This document shows positions 17,119-23,959 of a stretch of 64,000 nt of DNA, in pieces; position 1 is the first letter of the stretch; the number at the start of each line of letters is the position of its first letter. A program made the position numbers and the translations under genes. Below the pieces are notes generated by a model. That model saw nothing but the letters and a program-made list of their open reading frames with translations, was not told the origin of the DNA and searched no databases. The DNA is from Balneola sp. (lineage in GTDB: Bacteria > Bacteroidota > Rhodothermia > Balneolales > Balneolaceae), in the NCBI GenBank assembly GCA_003712055.1, contig RHLJ01000001.1, positions 248,001 to 312,000 of the forward strand, in the 5' to 3' direction.

Positions 17119-18407
17119 TATTCTACCTCCGCATTTTTGACAATGAGGTTTTCAGTTTTATAGACCAGATACTTTTCGATGCTACTATCTACTAAAAGCA
17201 GATTGATCTTCAAGAGTAGCTGAGTCATTTGTTTGGTAAGACCAGCTGTTTCGATTTGGACAGCCAGGTATTCGTCCTGCAGCAAAGATGCATCGATGGC
17301 AGGAATGGTTGTATTCACACTCTTTTTCTGTAAGTCTAATACCCGAAGCTTTTCAGCGAGCTTCTTTTCCAAAGCTATGGTATTCAAACGCTGTTTTTGC
17401 TTATAGGTGTACTCCTGATAGAGCATCAGGATCTCTTTCTTCCTGTTCGAAAGTTCATATTCATAAACTTCATCCAGGTATTTTACTTCAGAGTTATATT
17501 TTTGTCGGATCTCCTTTTTTGAATTAGACAAGGGAACCGCAAGAGATACTCCTACTGATACATAATCTCTTCTATCATCACTAAAACTAACCTGATGGTT
17601 ATAGTATAAGTGTGCATTTAAACGAACATTATTTGACCAGAAATTTGGTTCCTCGATAAGTGCTTTATTCAGCTCCTTCTTTTTTGCCAGATTTGGACTG
17701 AATTCAAGATCAAACACCAATTCTTCAAGGTTAATATGAGGTAATTCCTCGAAGCCATAGATCCCTGAGGCTGTTACATAAGGTAGCTGTACCGAAAAGA
17801 TGGCTTCAAATGACTGAGTGGACGAAATGAGTACATCCTTTTGAAATTGAGCTTCCTCCATCCTGGCTTCTAAATCCATCAGTTCTCTGTTGGTGAAGTA
17901 CCCTTCTTCTCTTAAAGAACTAAACAATGGAGCCTTACTTCTGAGGAGACTAATCCTGGAATCATAATAATCGATTAATTTTTTCTCGAAGTAATAGGAA
18001 GCATAGGCGTACTGAAAGTAATAGCCTTCCCTTTTAGATTGATCGAGTGCATTTAGTTCTTCAAACTCTGCTTTTAGCAATGATTGATTTGCTTTCAGCC
18101 TTCGATCATAAAATCCTTCTGAAAGGATATTCCAGTTTACACCGGCTTTATAAAATGTTTGAAGATTTGAGAGCCCAAGGTCATCTTCAATAAAACCTTC
18201 TCCAAATTTGTGGTTTACTGATGATCTAAATTCAAGTCCAAAGTCTCTGTTATACAGACTTGCTTCACTGTAGTATTTATCAACCAGAGCACTGGAAATA
18301 TTTCCTGAGGAGAACCGGAGCAAATCGTTGATAAAGACATTGTATTCCTGTGCCTGTGCCTGCACGCTCAACAATGCTATGATGTAATATGTTTTGAGAG
18401 ATTTCAC
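17118..18407 (-). CDS. TolC-family outer-membrane efflux/export protein
   Basis: A 429-residue outer-membrane factor. It has a signal peptide ending at QAQAQ near residue 19 and long alpha-helical stretches typical of the TolC periplasmic tunnel, in two similar halves (SLLKAEFEELNALDQSKREGY... and KKELNKALIEEPNFW...VSVGVSLAVPLSNSKKEIRQKYNSEVKYLDEVYEYE). The VSVGVSLAVPLSNSKK strand-turn is characteristic of the second half. It is the first gene of an operon with the HlyD-like adaptor and carries a direct-repeat regulatory site upstream. Inferred role: outer-membrane channel for export, perhaps of the polysaccharide made by the GT2 synthase. Confidence 0.85.
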   Translation of the reverse strand: MKSLKTYYIIALLSVQAQAQEYNVFINDLLRFSSGNISSALVDKYYSEASLYNRDFGLEFRSSVNHKFGEGFIEDDLGLSNLQTFYKAGVNWNILSEGFYDRRLKANQSLLKAEFEELNALDQSKREGYYFQYAYASYYFEKKLIDYYDSRISLLRSKAPLFSSLREEGYFTNRELMDLEARMEEAQFQKDVLISSTQSFEAIFSVQLPYVTASGIYGFEELPHINLEELVFDLEFSPNLAKKKELNKALIEEPNFWSNNVRLNAHLYYNHQVSFSDDRRDYVSVGVSLAVPLSNSKKEIRQKYNSEVKYLDEVYEYELSNRKKEILMLYQEYTYKQKQRLNTIALEKKLAEKLRVLDLQKKSVNTTIPAIDASLLQDEYLAVQIETAGLTKQMTQLLLKINLLLVDSSIEKYLVYKTENLIVKNAEVE

Positions 18408-18421
18408 GACTACTTTTTTTC

Positions 18422-18490
18422 CAAAGCTAGTCGCTTAGAGCTTCCTAGATGAGATTCTTCGACGAATGGAAGCTATCTGTCGGTGAATGG
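18422..18490 (-). promoter_or_regulatory. Predicted LytTR-type site and promoter of the TolC/HlyD operon
   Basis: Direct repeats on the minus strand, CCATTCACCGACA (18478-18490) and CCATTCGTCGAAG (18457-18469), have 21-bp periodicity. TAGCTTTG, a perfect TAnnTTTG box, lies at 18422-18429, 27 bp from the proximal repeat. The start codon follows 14 bp after the box. Confidence 0.75.
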
Positions 18491-18559
18491 AACCGTGGGG
18501 ACATTGAACAGTTGAACATTGAACTTCGAACACCCAACGTTGAACGTTCAGCCTAACCA

Positions 18560-18692
18560 CCTTTGCGATCCCGACGAATGTCGGGAGAAGCAATCTCAAC
18601 TATATGGGTAAATATCCTGAGATTGCTTCAGTCGTGCCTGCCCACCATAGAAAACTTTGGAAGGCGGGCTATGCTGACTCCTTCGCAATGAC
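18560..18692. repeat. Palindromic intergenic repeat, family E
   Basis: A ~130-bp palindrome-like block: tttgcgatcccgac at the left, agcaatctca / tgagattgct in the middle, a cctgccca...ggcggg arm, and ccttcgcaatgac at the right. It ends on the last base of the LytTR gene's stop codon. To its left (18500-18540) is a string of TTGAACATTGAAC-like words. Confidence 0.65.
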
Positions 18693-19375
18693 TACAACAT
18701 ATTTAATCTGTTAAGCAACACTTCCCGGTTTGCTCTGCTTACCGGAATAATCTCTTCTGCGATTAGGATACTGTTATCCTCTATATCCACAATTTTATCC
18801 AGGTTTATGATATACGAACGATGCACTTTTAAGAACTTCGAAACAGGAAGCTTTTCCTCAATCTTTTTGAGCGTATTGTGGACCGTGTATTTCTTATCCT
18901 CTGTTTTGATCTGCACATAGTCTCCTTTCGCCTCAATAATCTGCACTTCATCAAAATTGAGTTTTACTAGTCTCGAATTGATGTTAACAAAAATGGAGGT
19001 CTCCTCTTCGGATTTTGGCGCCTCAGTCTTCTTAGCTTTTACCTTTTCCATGGTTTTTAAGAATCTACCCAGAGAAATAGGCTTAACCAGATAATCAACT
19101 ACGTTGTACTGGAAAGCTTCAAGGGCAAAGCTGGGATCAGTAGTAGTCATTACTACATCGGGAAGCTCTGAAACTGACTTCACAAATTCAGAACCTTTTA
19201 GTTCCGGCATATGAATATCGAGAAATAGCAGATCGATCTGGTTTTCAGCAAGAAAAGTCAGAGCGTCTGCCGGGTTTTCGAATTCAGCCAGTACTTCGAT
19301 ATCTCCTACGCGTTCACACAACTTTGAAAGCGTTAGCCTAGCCGTTTTTTCATCATCAATAATTACACATTTCAT
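18692..19375 (-). CDS. LytTR-family response regulator
   Basis: A 227-residue DNA-binding response regulator. Residues 1-115 are a receiver domain (CVIIDDEKTARLTL at the start, phosphoacceptor in LLFLDIHMPELKG, then VVDYLVKPISLGRFL). Residues about 128-227 are a LytTR domain (IFVNINSRLVKLNFDEVQIIEAKGDYVQI, then FLKVHRSYIINLDKI). LytTR domains bind two direct repeats about 21-22 bp apart; three such pairs lie within 6 kb. It is the last gene of a four-gene signalling operon, overlapping the receiver-Hpt gene by 4 bp. The kinase that phosphorylates it is probably the one at 20424-22790, through the Hpt protein. Confidence 0.92.
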   Translation of the reverse strand: MKCVIIDDEKTARLTLSKLCERVGDIEVLAEFENPADALTFLAENQIDLLFLDIHMPELKGSEFVKSVSELPDVVMTTTDPSFALEAFQYNVVDYLVKPISLGRFLKTMEKVKAKKTEAPKSEEETSIFVNINSRLVKLNFDEVQIIEAKGDYVQIKTEDKKYTVHNTLKKIEEKLPVSKFLKVHRSYIINLDKIVDIEDNSILIAEEIIPVSRANREVLLNRLNML

Positions 19376-20046
19376 AATAACTCTTTCATTTTTACTACCA
19401 CCGATTCTAAATCCCGAACGATACTCTCAATATCTTTACCGGCACTCTCCCAATCGGTTATGGCGTTCTCTTTAGTTTTATATTCAATTTCTTCTGCGAT
19501 AAGATCTACATTTTCAATCCCAAATGTGCGAATCTTAGTACGTAAAGCATGAAGTACCTCAGCCACCGTATTCTGATCTTCTCCACTTAACGCCTCTTCA
19601 AGCTGGGAACATTGCTTTGGGACTTCTTCAATGAATATGTTAATTAGTTCCTTTTCGAAGTCTTCGTCTCCTCCTGATAGTTCCTTGATGAAATCAAGCT
19701 CGAATAGTTCTTCTGTTTGAGGATTAGAATATATAACTCTGTTAATGTGGTCTTCATTTAGAGGTTTTAAGAAGAAATGGTCATCAGAAATTCCCAATGC
19801 TGATCTCATTGATTCCGTAGGGCGGCTACCACTTACAAAATAGGTTGCAGAAAAATCCAGAGAATTGATTCTTTCTCCTGGTAAATGGCAATCTCGAATC
19901 AGTATTGCACTTTCATCTTTGGAATACTTTTCATCCAGCTCTTTAAAGCTTTCTACTACTTCGAAAGTCAAGCCTTCAAAAGATCGCATTAACCTCGTAA
20001 AAGCCATTCGATCAAATTTGCTATCGTCCAGGTAGTAGAATTTCAT
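19372..20046 (-). CDS. Receiver-like plus Hpt phosphotransfer protein
   Basis: About 224 residues. The N-terminal ~115 residues look like a divergent receiver (KFYYLDDSKFDR start, ILIRDCHLPG around the expected phosphoacceptor). The C-terminal part is a histidine phosphotransfer helical bundle with VLHALRTKIRTFG, matching the AHxLKGxxxxxG pattern with the phosphorylatable histidine. ATG 20046 is preferred as start, just after the stop of the upstream CheY-like gene; a GTG at 20058 would overlap it. Inferred to relay phosphate between the kinase, the CheY-like protein and the LytTR regulator. Confidence 0.75.
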   Translation of the reverse strand: MKFYYLDDSKFDRMAFTRLMRSFEGLTFEVVESFKELDEKYSKDESAILIRDCHLPGERINSLDFSATYFVSGSRPTESMRSALGISDDHFFLKPLNEDHINRVIYSNPQTEELFELDFIKELSGGDEDFEKELINIFIEEVPKQCSQLEEALSGEDQNTVAEVLHALRTKIRTFGIENVDLIAEEIEYKTKENAITDWESAGKDIESIVRDLESVVVKMKELL

Positions 20047-20047
20047 A

Positions 20048-20461
20048 TTAATAAGCACTTTCGCTGGTAGACCAATAGTGCTTCAATGTAGAGAGCATAT
20101 CCACAAAATCACTATATCGTACTGGTTTAACCATATAACCGGCCGCTTGTCTCTCAAAACCTTTGAGTTTATCAGAAGGATGTTTGGACGTTGTCATTAT
20201 TACCACAGGGATCTTTTTAAACTCATCATCCTTTTTTATTTCCTCAAGGAACTCAAAACCATCCATTACGGGCATATTTAGATCAAGAAGAATCAACCCG
20301 GGAAGGTTAGTGCTATTTTCTGAAAGCCACTTTAAACCTTCTTTTCCATTTTGCTTCGAAATCAACGCATTCGTGATCCCAAGCTTTGAAAAAGCACGCT
20401 CTACTTTCTTTATTTCCAGCTCGTTATCCTCGAGCAGTAATACTGATTTCTGATCTTTCAT
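20048..20461 (-). CDS. CheY-like (Rcp1-type) single-domain response regulator
   Basis: A 137-residue receiver domain with no output domain. It has VLLLEDNELEIKKVERAF at the N-terminus, LILLDLNMPVMDGFEFL around the phosphoacceptor Asp, VVIMTTSKHPSD at the Thr switch and GYMVKPVRYSDF with the conserved Lys. The length and wording are typical of Rcp1-like regulators paired with PAS/GAF kinases. Its start overlaps the kinase gene by 38 bp, implying translational coupling. Confidence 0.9.
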   Translation of the reverse strand: MKDQKSVLLLEDNELEIKKVERAFSKLGITNALISKQNGKEGLKWLSENSTNLPGLILLDLNMPVMDGFEFLEEIKKDDEFKKIPVVIMTTSKHPSDKLKGFERQAAGYMVKPVRYSDFVDMLSTLKHYWSTSESAY

Positions 20462-22790
20462 TGTTGTTAAATTTCCCTATGGTAAAATAAAAGGTGGTAC
20501 CCTGCCCTGTGGTACTTTCGAACCAAACATCTTCATGATGGTTCTCCATAATCTTCTTAATAATAGAAAGCCCAATACCCGTGGAACCTTCCTTGCTATC
20601 ATGGAAGGTAGAAAAAAGGTTGAAGACATCGTTGCCGATTTCCTGATCAATACCAGGACCATTATCAGATACAAAACACAACCATTTCTCTTTCTGTTCC
20701 TCAAATCCAATTCGAATCGATCCCTCTTTTTTGTCCATGAACTTGATGGCATTACTTACCAGGTTTTGAATTACCTGACCTAACTGCACCCTGCTGAACT
20801 GTACTTCCGGGAATTCTTTTTGAACCTCCAGTTTTATATGCTCTGGAACATGTAATCGGCTCACTACCTCACTAAGCAGTTCGTTTAAATCAATGGTCTC
20901 AAGCTCTTCCTTTTTGGATGTAGATGTGGAATAGGTAAGAATGCCCTCAATAAGTGCATCCATTTTCTCCACGTTTTCAATAATCATTTCCAATGTCTGC
21001 TTCCCTTCTTCATCTAATGAATCTCTATAATCTTCAACTACCCATTCACTTAATGAACTGATGGCACGTAGTGGAGCTTTAAGATCATGAGAAACCACAT
21101 GGGCAAACTCATTGAGCTTATCATTAGCTACTTTCAGATCGGCTAACAGTTTTTCTTTGCGCTCTTCCGCTTCTTTCTTTTCTGTGATGTCCCGTGCAAT
21201 GGTTTGTATGGCCCATTTACCATTATAGGTAACCGGCGAAGAAGTAGCCTCAATAATTTTGGTATTACCCTTATAAGTATTGATCTCAAATTCTATAGGG
21301 GGAACTTTTTCTCCTTTTCTGAGCTGTTCAAGTCGTTTCTCAAACATAGAGCGCAGAGTATTTCCAGCAAGCTCTAGGAGGTTTTCTCCCATTACCTGCT
21401 CCATAGAAGTTGCTTCATAGAGCTCTATACCAGCTTGATTAAGATACACTACCTTCCCTTCTTCTGTGATTTGAATCGCTTCCGGTTGGTTTTCAACCAG
21501 CTTCTGCCAGCGCTCTTCACTCTCCCTTAACGACTGTTCCGCCTTAAGTTTTTGGTTATTGACTATAGCCGTATTCAACTGAGCTGATACCAAATTAGCC
21601 ACCGTAGTAAGCGTCTGAAGATGCTCTTCGGTATAGAATCCTTTTTCTTCATGCTCAGAATCAATCACACCTATTACTTTATCTCCTTCAATAATGGGTA
21701 CGGTAAGCTCTGAATACCGGGTCTCATCATCTACAATATAATCGGGTTCTTTTGAGGTGTCATCTATTATGATAGGAGCACCTATCTTAGCCACTCGCCC
21801 AACGATACCTTTTCCCACTGGAATGGTAATGGGATTCAGGATTTTTCCATCTTCAGATTTACTGTCACCATAAGCTGCTAACTGATATAGTTCCTGCTTG
21901 TCTTCATCCAGGATATAAACTACACAATCATCAAAGCCTAATTGTTCGGTAGTATTTTTGGTGATTTCCCAGGCAATTTCATCAAGACTGGTTTTGCCCA
22001 ACAATGATATGGCAAGGTTATTAATAGCCTTTAGTAGTCGCTCCGATTTCTTTGCCTCGGTAATATCCCTTACAAAAGAACTAAAGAAATAGACTCCATC
22101 AATCTGGTTAGGGATAATGGTCAACTCTACAGGAAATACTCTTCCTGATGCATGCATCGCTGTAATCTCTATCCTTTGATTTAGTACAGGACCCTCACCG
22201 GTTTTAAGGAAATGCTTCATTCCACGTTCATGAGCTTCCCGGTATTCAGGAGGAATGATGGTTTCGGAAAGGCGCATTCCCTGGGCTCGTTCCTTACTCC
22301 ATCCAAAGGTGTGTTCTGCCTGTTTATTCCACTCAGTAATAATTCCGTTTTCATTAATCACAATTACAGCATCCAAGGCAGAATCAATAATAGAGCGCAC
22401 TTTGGCTTCACTTTCTGACAAAGAATGCTGAACGGATTTCAACTTGGTGATAGGTCGTGCAATGGCAAAAAAGCCGATGGGTTGCCCATTAGAGTCTAAC
22501 CGCAAATTGGTTGACTGTCCAACCCATAGTACATTGCCTGTACTGGTTATGACAGGGAACTCATAGTAATCGTTTTCGAAGCGGGTACTCAACAACCCGA
22601 TATAGTGTTTGGCTACTTCCTCTTTGGCTTCTTCAGCCACAAAGTCGGTAAAATGCCGGCCTACAATCTCTTTTTTGGACATGCCAATTAGACGCTCAGT
22701 AAAAGCATTAACAAAGGTGCAATTACCTTCCATGTCACAAAAGAAGATGATATCCCCTGCCTGATCTACTATTTCCTCGAAGAACTTCAT
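20424..22790 (-). CDS. Cytosolic PAS-PAS-GAF-PAS sensor histidine kinase
   Basis: A 788-residue hybrid-free histidine kinase without membrane segments. Domains in order: PAS (about 1-115), PAS (about 128-248, with VRDITEAKK end), GAF (about 255-410), PAS (about 420-537), then HisKA with the phosphorylated His568 in FAHVVSHDLKAPLRAI, and a HATPase with NAIKFMDKK (N box), DNGPGI (G1) and STGIGLSI (G2). It heads a four-gene operon with a CheY-like protein, a receiver-Hpt protein and a LytTR regulator. The input signal is unknown; cytosolic PAS and GAF domains point to small ligands, redox or light. No direct-repeat site is seen upstream of it. Confidence 0.93.
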   Translation of the reverse strand: MKFFEEIVDQAGDIIFFCDMEGNCTFVNAFTERLIGMSKKEIVGRHFTDFVAEEAKEEVAKHYIGLLSTRFENDYYEFPVITSTGNVLWVGQSTNLRLDSNGQPIGFFAIARPITKLKSVQHSLSESEAKVRSIIDSALDAVIVINENGIITEWNKQAEHTFGWSKERAQGMRLSETIIPPEYREAHERGMKHFLKTGEGPVLNQRIEITAMHASGRVFPVELTIIPNQIDGVYFFSSFVRDITEAKKSERLLKAINNLAISLLGKTSLDEIAWEITKNTTEQLGFDDCVVYILDEDKQELYQLAAYGDSKSEDGKILNPITIPVGKGIVGRVAKIGAPIIIDDTSKEPDYIVDDETRYSELTVPIIEGDKVIGVIDSEHEEKGFYTEEHLQTLTTVANLVSAQLNTAIVNNQKLKAEQSLRESEERWQKLVENQPEAIQITEEGKVVYLNQAGIELYEATSMEQVMGENLLELAGNTLRSMFEKRLEQLRKGEKVPPIEFEINTYKGNTKIIEATSSPVTYNGKWAIQTIARDITEKKEAEERKEKLLADLKVANDKLNEFAHVVSHDLKAPLRAISSLSEWVVEDYRDSLDEEGKQTLEMIIENVEKMDALIEGILTYSTSTSKKEELETIDLNELLSEVVSRLHVPEHIKLEVQKEFPEVQFSRVQLGQVIQNLVSNAIKFMDKKEGSIRIGFEEQKEKWLCFVSDNGPGIDQEIGNDVFNLFSTFHDSKEGSTGIGLSIIKKIMENHHEDVWFESTTGQGTTFYFTIGKFNNNERSEISITARG

Positions 22791-22853
22791 GGCCGTTAAT
22801 GTACCATCTAAGCCCTTAAGTTATGTATAGATATTTTTAAGGGAGTATTTAGA

Positions 22854-22960
22854 GTCATTCTGAGGCCTGTCCGCCGTAAACTCTAGAAGGCGGACTACAG
22901 CCGAAGAATCTAAACGGATGGGTTTACCCAGTTAGATCCTGCAGGTATGCTCAGGATGAC
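22854..22960. repeat. Palindromic intergenic repeat, family A (copy 3, with internal insertion)
   Basis: Matches the 80-bp family A element but carries an extra arm (ctgtccgccgtaaac...ggcggactacag) that itself forms a hairpin. It lies in the 258-bp gap between the divergent kinase and PD40 genes. Its right flank (22947-22976) is identical over 30 bp to 26406-26435. Confidence 0.8.
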
Positions 22961-23048
22961 GAATGAGAATTATCATTGATAAAAACCAACAGCTAGCCTT
23001 TCTTTTTTGTTTGTTATTTAGTACTGTAAACCTAACCACTTAGATGTC

Positions 23049-23954
23049 ATGAAGAGAAATAAAACTTACCTATCCTACTCGGTTGCTGCATTCCTTTTTT
23101 TGCTTTCTGGCTGTGATATATTTAAAAACTCACCAGAAGATGATATTAGCCCAGGAATAATTAACTATAAAATAGTAGATGCCGAAGCTGATTGGGCACC
23201 AGAAGATGAACGAATTGCTTATACCCATTTTGACAGTGGAGGGGTATGGAATCTATACATAATAAATTCGGACGGTACAGAAAACAGATTTTTCCATACT
23301 GGAAATGCCTATAAACCTGTTTGGAGTCCGGATGGAAACTGGATCGCCTTTAAACAATTCGGGCAGATATTAAAAAAAAATGTACAGTCTGATTCCCTGG
23401 TACAGGTCACCAATTCCCCTGGTAATAATCATTCCCACAGCTGGAGCCCGGATGGCAGATACATTGCCTTTACAAAATCTGTAGCTTCGGAAAATATGCG
23501 TTCAGGAGTTTGGATTACCGATGAAGAAGGGGAAGAAACATTTATTGTTCATGGTGTAGATCCACAATGGATAAGCAATGAAGACATACTATACAGAACT
23601 TCTTTACGGGATGAAGGTGGAAACTTATTGGCAAGTGTCTTAACAAGCATTAATATCTATAGCCTCACCCGAACTGAAATTGCTTTTTTTGAAAACTATA
23701 ATCTTGGCAGCTACTTACAACATTGCCGTGCAACCAATCAATTCTTGTTTAACGGGGTATCTGAGAATGCCATTTTAAGCAGCTTCATTCTCAACCTGGA
23801 TACTAAAAACATTGAAGTACTTAAAGAATACTCAGAAGATGCTAACTGGTCTGCCGATTGCAAATCCATTGTATACACTAATAATGATCCAGAGAATGGC
23901 TTCCTTTGGATTGTCGATGGTCAGGGAAAAACTACCCAGCTAACCAATAATTAA
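23049..23954 (+). CDS. PD40/TolB-like beta-propeller lipoprotein
   Basis: A 301-residue lipoprotein; lipobox LLSGC (Cys22). The body contains PD40-type propeller motifs, notably PVWSPDGNWIAFKQF, SHSWSPDGRYIAFTKS and ANWSADCKSIVYTNN, each an S-P-D-G-x-x-I-A/V-F/Y strand. Such propellers are ligand or protein-binding modules (TolB, DPP). It is followed after 5 bp by a secreted subtilase, so the two are likely cotranscribed; it might bind or assist the protease, but nothing in the sequence proves it. Envelope location, outer face undetermined. Confidence 0.8.
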   Translation: MKRNKTYLSYSVAAFLFLLSGCDIFKNSPEDDISPGIINYKIVDAEADWAPEDERIAYTHFDSGGVWNLYIINSDGTENRFFHTGNAYKPVWSPDGNWIAFKQFGQILKKNVQSDSLVQVTNSPGNNHSHSWSPDGRYIAFTKSVASENMRSGVWITDEEGEETFIVHGVDPQWISNEDILYRTSLRDEGGNLLASVLTSINIYSLTRTEIAFFENYNLGSYLQHCRATNQFLFNGVSENAILSSFILNLDTKNIEVLKEYSEDANWSADCKSIVYTNNDPENGFLWIVDGQGKTTQLTNN

Positions 23955-23959
23955 ACGTC

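Noticed and set aside
16081-18407. RND or ABC drug-efflux operon
   Set aside because: No inner-membrane pump gene is near; the shared promoter instead links the pair to the synthase operon.
18500-18540. TTGAAC-rich string as a CRISPR-like or operator array
   Set aside because: The words are irregularly spaced and vary; it is more likely part of a degenerate intergenic repeat.
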